From an uncultured Eubacteriales bacterium (GTDB taxonomy: Bacteria > Bacillota > Clostridia > Christensenellales > QAND01): 11,378 nt of DNA. This document shows positions 5,718 through 11,378 of the stretch, in pieces. Under the pieces are notes generated by a model that was given only the letters and a program-made list of their open reading frames with translations, was not told where the DNA came from and made no database searches. The stretch is taken from contig UREB01000038.1 in the NCBI GenBank assembly GCA_900546685.1, positions 1 through 11,378 on the forward strand, given 5' to 3'. The position numbers and the translations under genes were made by a program. Position 1 is the stretch's first letter. Each line of letters opens with the position of its first letter.

Positions 5718-8417
5718 GTGTCCTTTTTCAAAAAAATATTGGGCAATGACCCAATCAAACCGTTGAATAAGATAGCGGACCAGGTAGAAGCACTGGAACA
5801 AAGCTATGCGAAATTGACGGATGAGGAGCTGCGGGGGAAAACGCAGCAATTCAAAGACAGATTAAAACAGGGAGAAACGCTGGACGATCTTTTGCCGGAA
5901 GCGTTTGCTGCTGTCCGAGAAGCCAGTGTGCGGACCACCGGCATGAAGCATTTCCGCGTACAGGTTTTGGGTGGTATTGTGCTACATCAAGGCCGCATTG
6001 CTGAAATGCGTACCGGCGAGGGCAAAACGCTGGTTGCGACGCTGCCGGCTTACTTAAACGCGCTGGAAGGTAAAGGCGTGCACATCGTTACAGTCAATGA
6101 TTACCTGGCAAAGCGCGACAGCGAGTGGATGGGGAAGATCTACCGCTTTTTGGGCATGAGCGTAGGGCTTATCGTTCATGATATGGACGCCAATGAACGC
6201 AGGGCCAATTATGCGTGCGATATTACTTACGGCACAAACAACGAATATGGATTTGACTATCTGCGGGATAATATGGTGATTTACAAAGAGCAGATGGTGC
6301 AACGCCCGCTGCATTATGCCATCGTCGACGAGGTGGATTCCATTCTCATCGACGAAGCCAGGACGCCGCTGATTATTTCCGGCCGCGGAGATAAATCCAC
6401 GGAGATGTATACCCGTGCAGACCGATTCGTGCAGCGGCTAAAAGCAGAAGACGACTATACCGTGGATGAAAAGATGAAGGCGGTAACGCTGACGGAAGAA
6501 GGGGTGCGCAAGGCCGAGCAGGCGTTCCATGTGGACAACCTTTCCGACATAGACAACACGGAGCTCAACCACCATATCAACCAAGCATTGAAGGCCCATG
6601 TGCTGTTTAAGCGCGATGTGGACTATGTTGTGCAGGAAGGGCAGGTTATCATCGTAGACGAGTTTACCGGACGACTGATGATCGGGCGCCGGTACAGCGA
6701 GGGCCTGCACCAGGCGATTGAGGCCAAAGAAGGCGTGAAGGTGCAAAATGAAAGCAAGACGCTGGCGACCATCACGTTCCAGAATTATTTCCGCATGTAC
6801 AAAAAGCTTAGCGGTATGACGGGCACGGCCAAAACAGAGGAAGAGGAATTCCAGGGAATCTACGGGTTGGATGTCGTGAGTATTCCGACGCATAAGCCGA
6901 TGATCCGCAAAGATGAAAACGACGTTGTATTCTCTACCATAGACGGTAAGATGCGGGCTGTGGTGGATGAGATCGTTGAGGTACACGAGAGCGGGCGCCC
7001 CATCCTGGTAGGTACCGTTTCGGTAGAAAAAAGCGAGCTGCTTTCTAGCATGCTGAAAAAACGAGGCGTAAAGCATGAGGTGCTGAACGCGAAAAACCAT
7101 GCAAAGGAAGCAGAAATCGTGGCGCAGGCTGGCAAGTACGGCGCGGTGACGATTGCCACCAACATGGCGGGCCGTGGTACCGATATTATCTTGGGAGGCA
7201 ATCCGGAATTTTTAGCAAGAAGAGAGATGCGCCGCCTCAAATACGAGGATGAAAGGATAGAGGATGCCGTATCCCATGCAGATACGCAGGATGAAGAAAT
7301 TTTAAAGGCACGTGAAAAATATCAGGAGCTGTATGATAAATTTAATAAGGTATGCCAAGAGGAGCATGCCAAGGTTGTGGAAGCGGGCGGCCTGCACATC
7401 ATCGGTACAGAACGGCATGAATCCCGTCGGATTGACAACCAGCTGCGCGGCCGCGCCGGGCGTCAGGGCGACCCTGGCTCGTCTCGATTCTATGTAGCGC
7501 TGGAGGACGACTTGATGCGCCTATTCGGCTCTGAACGCATACAGGGGCTGATGGAGCGGCTGAATCCTGGCGACGAGGTGCCGATGGATGTAAAGATGCT
7601 GTCCAAACAGATCGAATCGGCGCAGCGCCGCATTGAATCGCGCAACTTTGAAATTCGTAAGCATGTTTTGCAATATGACGATGTGATGAATCAGCAGCGT
7701 GAAATCATCTATGCACAGCGGCGCGCCGTGCTCATGGGCGAGGATATGAAGGCCAACATCCAGGAGATGCAGGATACGCTGGTGCAGCGGGCTGTGGATA
7801 TTTACTGCCAGGAGAACGTGCTGCCGGAAGAATGGGATCTGGACGGCCTGCAGGCCTACTTTGCTAGGCTGTGCCTGCCGCAAGGCGTGCGCATCGTACA
7901 AGACGGGGAAAACATTGATCGTTTGACGCGTAAAGACCTGACAAAGCGCATTACCGATTTGGTACACCAGGCGTATGAACAGAGGGAAGAGAAAATCGCC
8001 GAGTCCAATGTGGATATGCGGGAAATTGAGCGCGTGGTTTTGCTGCGCTGCGTAGATGACCATTGGATGGATCATATCGATGAGATGGATCAGCTGCGGC
8101 AAGGCATCGGTTTGCGTGCCTATGGCCAAAGGGATCCCGTCGTGGAATATAAATTTGAAGGCTACGATATGTTTGAAAATATGACGCATGGCATTCAAGA
8201 GGATACGCTGATGATGCTGTTCCACTTGAATATACAGTCTGCGCCGGAACGCAAGCAGGTAGCAAAGGAAGCCAATGCTACGGTGGAAAACGCCGATCAA
8301 TCCTGGAAGGGTAAAAGCAAAGAGCCCGCCAAGGCAAAGCCGCAGGTAGGGCGTAACGATCCCTGCCCGTGTGGAAGCGGCAAAAAATACAAAAACTGTT
8401 GTGGCAAAAACGCGTAG
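5718..8417 (+). CDS. secA: Preprotein translocase ATPase SecA
   Basis: The ATPase motor that pushes unfolded preproteins through the SecYEG channel; it cycles between cytosol and membrane. The 899-residue product is within the family range. It shows the Walker A loop MRTGEGKT (97-104), the Walker B DEVD box (204-207) followed by DEARTPLIISG, the second nucleotide domain with NMAGRGTDIILGGNPEF and QLRGRAGRQGDPGSSRF, the helical scaffold/wing region, and a C-terminal zinc site CPCGSGKKYKNCC (C883, C885, C894, C895) that contacts SecB or the ribosome in other species. The start is GTG at 5718, with AAGGAGG at 5704-5710. There is no terminator before prfB, so the two are probably cotranscribed, as in Bacillus. 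Confidence 0.98.
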   Translation: MSFFKKILGNDPIKPLNKIADQVEALEQSYAKLTDEELRGKTQQFKDRLKQGETLDDLLPEAFAAVREASVRTTGMKHFRVQVLGGIVLHQGRIAEMRTGEGKTLVATLPAYLNALEGKGVHIVTVNDYLAKRDSEWMGKIYRFLGMSVGLIVHDMDANERRANYACDITYGTNNEYGFDYLRDNMVIYKEQMVQRPLHYAIVDEVDSILIDEARTPLIISGRGDKSTEMYTRADRFVQRLKAEDDYTVDEKMKAVTLTEEGVRKAEQAFHVDNLSDIDNTELNHHINQALKAHVLFKRDVDYVVQEGQVIIVDEFTGRLMIGRRYSEGLHQAIEAKEGVKVQNESKTLATITFQNYFRMYKKLSGMTGTAKTEEEEFQGIYGLDVVSIPTHKPMIRKDENDVVFSTIDGKMRAVVDEIVEVHESGRPILVGTVSVEKSELLSSMLKKRGVKHEVLNAKNHAKEAEIVAQAGKYGAVTIATNMAGRGTDIILGGNPEFLARREMRRLKYEDERIEDAVSHADTQDEEILKAREKYQELYDKFNKVCQEEHAKVVEAGGLHIIGTERHESRRIDNQLRGRAGRQGDPGSSRFYVALEDDLMRLFGSERIQGLMERLNPGDEVPMDVKMLSKQIESAQRRIESRNFEIRKHVLQYDDVMNQQREIIYAQRRAVLMGEDMKANIQEMQDTLVQRAVDIYCQENVLPEEWDLDGLQAYFARLCLPQGVRIVQDGENIDRLTRKDLTKRITDLVHQAYEQREEKIAESNVDMREIERVVLLRCVDDHWMDHIDEMDQLRQGIGLRAYGQRDPVVEYKFEGYDMFENMTHGIQEDTLMMLFHLNIQSAPERKQVAKEANATVENADQSWKGKSKEPAKAKPQVGRNDPCPCGSGKKYKNCCGKNA

Positions 8418-8423
8418 GAGGAG
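8416..8423 (+). promoter_or_regulatory. Ribosome binding site deciding the prfB start
   Basis: AGGAGGAG overlaps the secA stop codon and stands six bases before TTG 8430. No such site precedes the GTG at 8494, which would be the naive start of the long reading frame. Confidence 0.8.
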
Positions 8424-8429
8424 AGAATT

Positions 8430-9528
8430 TTGATTCAACTGGATCAATGCAAATCCCGTCTGGAACAGATGATGGAAGTGCTTCAAAAGGCAGGTGAGTC
8501 CCTTTGACCTCCCCAAGCTGAGGGAACAGGCCAAGGGATATTCCGAACAGATGGAGACGCCGGGCTTTTGGGACGACCCGGATGCAGCGCAAAAGGTGAA
8601 TAAACAGCTTAAGGACGTCAACGATAGAATTCAGCAATATGAGCAGCTGCATGACGGCGTAAGCGATACGCTGGATCTTTGTGAGATGGTCATGGCTGAG
8701 TATGACGATGACATGGCCAAAGAGATTGAAAAGGAGACGGAGTCGCTAGACGGCCGCGTAGAACAGCTGAGGCTGGCTACAATGCTAAAGGGTGAGTACG
8801 ATCACAATGATGCGATCTTGTCGCTGCATGCCGGCGCAGGCGGTACGGAAGCGCAGGACTGGACGCAGATGCTGTACCGCATGTATACTCGTTATTGCGA
8901 AAAAAAGGGATATGAGGTAAAGCTGTTGGATCTGCTGGAAGGCGACGAGGCGGGCATCAAGAGCGTTTCGTTTGAAGTGAGCGGACAGGACGTATACGGA
9001 TACCTAAAAGCGGAAAAAGGCGTGCATCGGCTGGTGCGTATTTCCCCGTTTGATGCGTCCGGACGCCGTCATACGTCGTTTGCTTCGCTGGATGTGATGC
9101 CGATGATCGAAAACGACGATGAGATAGAGATCAATATGGACGAGCTGAGGGTGGATACCTACCGTAGCAGCGGCGCCGGCGGCCAGCACGTCAATAAAAC
9201 GGAATCTGCCATCCGCATTACGCATATTCCGACAGGCATCGTGGTACAATGCCAAAACGAGCGCAGCCAGATCCAAAACCGTGAAACGGCAATGCGCATG
9301 TTGAAAAGTAAACTGCTGGAGCTCAAGGAGCGCGAGCGTGAAGAAAAACAGGCGGAAATTGCCGGCGATATGAAAAAGATTGAATGGGGCAGCCAGATCC
9401 GCAGCTATGTGTTTCATCCTTATTCCATGGTTAAGGACCATAGGACGGGGGTAGAGACGGGCAATATCCAAAGCGTAATGGATGGCGATTTGGATATGTT
9501 TATCACAGAATATCTTGTGAGAAGCTAA
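8430..9528 (+). CDS. prfB: Peptide chain release factor 2 (RF2), with +1 programmed frameshift
   Basis: RF2 reads UGA and UAA and triggers peptide release. The gene is in two frames. TTG 8430 opens 25 codons ending ...AGESL at CTT 8502-8504, then in-frame TGA 8505-8507. A +1 shift skips T8505 and continues with GAC 8506 (DLPKLREQ...) to 9528. The joined protein has 365 residues. Its SPF stop-recognition motif falls at 205-207 and its catalytic GGQ at 250-252, the same numbers as in E. coli RF2, which supports both the start and the shift. Residue 246, next to GGQ, is serine. Reading only the long frame from GTG 8494 would replace the real N-terminus with four wrong residues. Low RF2 slows reading of the TGA and favours the shift: autoregulation known for this family. 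Confidence 0.96.
8492..8508 (+). promoter_or_regulatory. RF2 programmed frameshift signal
   Basis: The slippery core CTT TGA C (8502-8508) is the standard prfB shift site. The upstream stimulator is AGGTGA (8492-8497), complementary to the 16S rRNA tail but not the AGGGGG of E. coli. GTCC separates it from the core. Confidence 0.92.
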
Positions 9529-9542
9529 AAAATACTTTGTAC

Positions 9543-9572
9543 ACATAATGACAACCACATACGCATACCCTC
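9543..9572 (+). promoter_or_regulatory. Possible sigma-E type sporulation promoter for yabP
   Basis: CATACCCT (9565-9572) matches seven of eight positions of the Bacillus sigma-E -10 (CATACAHT). ACATAAT (9543-9549) matches five of seven of the -35 (KMATATT), with a 15-base spacer. yabP is a known sigma-E gene in Bacillus. The -10 overlaps the 5' arm of the terminator, and the start would fall near 9579. This is inferred from motifs only. Confidence 0.38.
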
Positions 9573-9592
9573 CTTAATGAAGGAGGGTTTTT
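9567..9592 (+). terminator. Terminator after prfB, containing the yabP ribosome site
   Basis: A 9-bp stem, 9567-9575 with 9580-9588 (loop AATG), is followed by TTTT. The 3' arm AAGGAGGG (9580-9587) is also the only good ribosome site for yabP, eight bases before its TTG. Confidence 0.85.
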
Positions 9593-9595
9593 ACT

Positions 9596-9886
9596 TTGCA
9601 GAGAGACATGGAAACAAGGCGGATGGTGGGTAGCCATTCGCTGCAGATGGAAAGCAGACAAAAGGCGATTGTGACCGGGGTAGAGGAGCTGGGCAGCTTT
9701 TGCGAAGAAGAGGTCATATTATTTACCGCAGTCGGTATGCTCAGCATCGAGGGAGAGGGCCTGCATATTGACCGGCTGAATCTCGAGGATGGGCAGTTTA
9801 TTGTGTCTGGGCTGATCGACGGGGTGACCTATCAGGACGACGAAGAGGAATCCAGGCCATTGCTCGCCCGCATTTTCAGGCGTTGA
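9596..9886 (+). CDS. yabP: Sporulation protein YabP (YabP/YqfC family)
   Basis: A 96-residue protein of the YabP/YqfC family, made in the mother cell in Bacillus; the molecular role is unclear. Features of the family are SHSLQMESRQKAIVTGVEELGSFCEEEVILFTAVGMLSIEG, the LHIDRLNLEDGQFIVSGLIDGVTY strand-rich core and a short charged end. The length is typical and there is no membrane segment. The start is TTG 9596, behind AAGGAGGG. The next in-frame ATG, at 9608, has no comparable site. That ribosome site lies in the terminator stem of prfB, so translation from prfB read-through would be hindered. yabQ follows after one base. Its presence argues for a spore former or recent descendant. Confidence 0.9.
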   Translation: MQRDMETRRMVGSHSLQMESRQKAIVTGVEELGSFCEEEVILFTAVGMLSIEGEGLHIDRLNLEDGQFIVSGLIDGVTYQDDEEESRPLLARIFRR

Positions 9887-9887
9887 T

Positions 9888-10262
9888 ATGGGAGGGATGT
9901 TTATACAGCCGGGCCAGTTTATCATGTTTTTTTGTGCAGGCATGGCAGCGGCTGTTTGGTATACTTGCTGTGCTGTTTTCCGTCGTCATTGCACAAAAAA
10001 GGGAAAGATAGCAATTTGGGATCTTCTGTTTTGCCTGGGGGCTGCGGGCATTTTCGCGGCATGCCTGTTTTTTGTCGCAAAAGGCGCATTGCGCGCATTT
10101 TCCTTCTTTGCTTTTTTCCTAGGATTTACGATTTTCTATTTGGGGCCGGGCGCCAAGGCTATGCAATGGATAGAACGTGGAAGAAAAGCGTGTTTGGCAA
10201 AATGGAAACGAATCTGTGAAAAGCACAAGGCAAGGGTTGAAAAAAAGACGAAAACAGAGTAA
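9888..10262 (+). CDS. yabQ: Spore cortex biosynthesis protein YabQ
   Basis: A 124-residue membrane protein. YabQ of Bacillus is located in the forespore outer membrane and is needed for cortex formation. Three hydrophobic segments are visible, at about 11-31, 43-64 and 68-86, followed by a basic tail rich in K and R. The order yabP-yabQ-divIC is the Bacillus order. The start at ATG 9888 lies one base after the yabP stop and has no clear ribosome site, which suggests translational coupling. The GGGAGGG just inside the reading frame is too close to the second ATG (9897) to serve it. Confidence 0.88.
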   Translation: MGGMFIQPGQFIMFFCAGMAAAVWYTCCAVFRRHCTKKGKIAIWDLLFCLGAAGIFAACLFFVAKGALRAFSFFAFFLGFTIFYLGPGAKAMQWIERGRKACLAKWKRICEKHKARVEKKTKTE

Positions 10263-10311
10263 TCTATACTAAATAACAAAATTCCGAAATCCGATGGATT
10301 TTAACGAGTTG

Positions 10312-10317
10312 GGAGGG
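10312..10317 (+). promoter_or_regulatory. Ribosome binding site deciding the divIC start
   Basis: GGAGGG stands six bases before GTG 10324. The in-frame ATG at 10294, ten codons earlier, has no SD-like sequence, and the site itself would lie inside the gene if that start were used. Confidence 0.75.
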
Positions 10318-10323
10318 CAATCT

Positions 10324-10635
10324 GTGAGCGAAACAAAAGCAAAAAAGAGAAAGTTCCGCGTCACACGCCGGTTTTATGCTGTGGTATTGGGCACAGTGCT
10401 GGTGTTTGTGGGGATTACCTTCTGGCATCAGGAAGTGGAATTGAACAGGCTGCGCAGCAAACAAACGGATCTCCAGAATCAGCAAGCGGACAACGAGTTG
10501 GAAAAGGACAAGCTGACGCATGTGCTGGAGGCCGCCAATACCGATGAATACATCGAAAGCATTGCGCGGGAAAAGCTTGGATGGGTCAAGGATGGGGAAA
10601 CTAGGTTTGTATTGGACAGCATTCCCCAAGAATAA
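10324..10635 (+). CDS. divIC: Septum formation initiator, DivIC/FtsB family
   Basis: A 103-residue bitopic membrane protein of the divisome, expected to join FtsL and DivIB at the division septum. A basic cytoplasmic tail (1-16) precedes one membrane helix (about 17-34) and an extracellular coiled coil (about 36-75, QEVELNRLRSKQTDLQNQQA and on). It ends with the family's short motif IESIAREKLGWVKDGETRFV. The start at GTG 10324 is chosen for its ribosome site; ATG 10294 would add ten residues. The location after yabQ and before an S1-domain gene matches Bacillus. As a vegetative gene it should have a promoter of its own, but I could not find a convincing one in 10237-10311. Confidence 0.9.
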   Translation: MSETKAKKRKFRVTRRFYAVVLGTVLVFVGITFWHQEVELNRLRSKQTDLQNQQADNELEKDKLTHVLEAANTDEYIESIAREKLGWVKDGETRFVLDSIPQE

Positions 10636-10669
10636 TAGAGATATCACTAAGGAGCTGAAATAAGACAAT

Positions 10670-11032
10670 ATGGCGGAAACAAGTGAGCTGCTAAACGGGG
10701 TAGTAGAGGGCGTAACCACCTTCGGGGCGTTTGTAAAGCTGGAGGATGGAAGAAAAGGCCTGGTACATATCAGCGAAGTAGCCAGAGGATATGTGAAGGA
10801 CATCAATGAGCATTTGGCAGTGGGGGATGAGGTCACCGTGAAACTGCTGGATGAGGATGAAAATGGGAGGCTTCGCCTTTCCATTCGGCAGGCATTGCCG
10901 CCAGAACCGCCAAGGCAAAGCAAAGCAGAGTTTGAAGACACGCTGAGCCGTTTCCTAAAGCAATCGGAGGAACGGCAGTTGGATGTAAAGCGCAATATTC
11001 GGAAAAAGAGTGGCGGCAAAGGCCGCCGGTAA
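10670..11032 (+). CDS. yabR: S1 RNA-binding domain protein, YabR type
   Basis: A 120-residue protein with one S1 (OB-fold) RNA-binding domain at about 8-75: GVVEGVTTFGAFVKLEDGRKGLVHISEVARGYVKDINEHLAVGDEVTVKLL, the typical sequence of polynucleotide-phosphorylase-like S1 domains. A short acidic-helical part and a very basic tail (IRKKSGGKGRR) follow, which could add RNA contacts. Single-S1 proteins of this type follow divIC in Bacillus, and their target there is not settled. The start at ATG 10670 is the only usable one, because an in-frame stop lies at 10661-10663. The nearest SD (AAGGAG, 10649-10654) is 15 bases away, which is unusually far. The stop codon lies in the stem of the following terminator. 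Confidence 0.88.
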   Translation: MAETSELLNGVVEGVTTFGAFVKLEDGRKGLVHISEVARGYVKDINEHLAVGDEVTVKLLDEDENGRLRLSIRQALPPEPPRQSKAEFEDTLSRFLKQSEERQLDVKRNIRKKSGGKGRR

Positions 11033-11061
11033 AAACCGCCCGCCCAACGTGGCGGTTTTTT
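11031..11061 (+). terminator. Intrinsic terminator after yabR
   Basis: A 10-bp stem, 11031-11040 with 11051-11060, core ACCGCC/GGCGGT and a 10-base loop, is followed by T residues. It closes the yabP-yabR group and lies just before the next ribosome site. Confidence 0.82.
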
Positions 11062-11077
11062 CGTAAGGAGGATTCAC

Positions 11078-11378
11078 GTGAAAAGGGCATGGGCTGCCAT
11101 TGATATTGGCACAAATTCCGTAAGGCTGTTGCTGCGCAGACAAGCAGGACAGGCATGGGAGGAAGAAAAAAGGGTATGTATTACACGGCTTGGGCAAGGC
11201 CTTTCACAGAAAAAGCATCTCTGTGAAGAGGCGATGGCGCGTACAGAGAGTGCCGTAATCGAGTTTGCTAAGTATGCGGTGGCAAAGGGGGCTTTGCGGC
11301 CCGTTTGGTGCTATGCTACGAGCGCGGCCAGGCAGGCGGACAATGGCATAGCTTTTTTACAACGATTGACAGACAGCG
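11078..11378 (+). CDS. Ppx/GppA-family phosphatase, 5' part
   Basis: The reading frame is open from GTG 11078 to the window end (100 codons and one base). AAGGAGG (11065-11071) stands six bases before the start. The opening AAIDIGTNSVRLLL contains the phosphate-1 motif DIGTNS (9-14) of the ASKHA exopolyphosphatase/guanosine pentaphosphatase family. LGQGLSQ and CYATSAARQADN are also family landmarks. Such enzymes release phosphate from polyphosphate or convert pppGpp to ppGpp, and the first 100 residues cannot tell which. The catalytic glutamate near residue 120 and the second nucleotide motif lie beyond the window. The gene is cut by the window, with no sign of damage. Confidence 0.92.
   Translation, partial: MKRAWAAIDIGTNSVRLLLRRQAGQAWEEEKRVCITRLGQGLSQKKHLCEEAMARTESAVIEFAKYAVAKGALRPVWCYATSAARQADNGIAFLQRLTDS

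Noticed and set aside
7521..8621. Antisense frame of 366 codons across the secA end and prfB
   Set aside because: It covers conserved coding sequence of two sure genes and gives no recognisable protein.
8494..9528. prfB as a single-frame gene starting at GTG 8494
   Set aside because: That start lies within the frameshift signal, has no ribosome site of its own and gives an N-terminus (MSPFDL) unlike RF2.
10237..10270. Promoter for divIC from TTGAAA and TATACT
   Set aside because: The spacer is 22 bases. With 17 bases the -10 would be TAATCT, only three of six matches.
10294..10323. divIC start at ATG 10294
   Set aside because: No SD precedes it, while GTG 10324 has GGAGGG at ideal distance.
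1..11378. Mobile element, defence island, CRISPR array or other wholly new system
   Set aside because: All genes are conserved housekeeping or sporulation types on one strand. No transposase, long inverted repeats, spacer-repeat arrays or composition break is visible.

Overview
The window reads as chromosomal core DNA of a spore-forming Firmicute, most likely a clostridial anaerobe. The reasons are a SAM-I (S-box) leader on metK, strong AGGAGG-type ribosome sites, a long-form hibernation factor next to secA and prfB, and the sporulation pair yabP-yabQ beside divIC. Base composition looks balanced (about half G+C by eye). I see no insertion sequence, prophage, CRISPR array, tRNA or rRNA. All genes lie on the + strand.

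Left block (1-4119): the 3' part of a SAM-I riboswitch and its terminator precede metK. metK runs straight into recD2, a 5'-3' DNA helicase, which overlaps comFC (phosphoribosyltransferase fold) by an ATGA. The three genes are packed without an internal terminator, so SAM level may control all of them.

Middle block (4120-8417): about 420 bases without a gene hold a good promoter and a folded non-coding RNA, most likely the raiA-motif RNA. This leads into a 90-residue protein with two zinc ribbons, then a terminator. Long-form HPF (hpf/raiA) has its own promoter region and terminator. secA then starts from a promoter whose two hexamers and spacer length equal those of the RNA promoter.

Right block (8418-11378): prfB follows secA closely and uses the +1 programmed frameshift, so its true start is at 8430, about 60 bases before the first start codon of its long frame. 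A terminator follows. yabP and yabQ (mother-cell sporulation proteins), divIC (divisome) and an S1-domain protein (YabR type) come next, then a terminator and the first 100 codons of a Ppx/GppA phosphatase cut by the window end.

No wholly new system is evident. The points most worth attention are the structured RNA joined to a double zinc-ribbon gene, and the prfB-yabP junction, where a terminator hairpin, a ribosome site and a possible sigma-E promoter overlap. Others are the SAM riboswitch upstream of DNA-repair and competence-type genes, and the frequent use of GTG and TTG starts.
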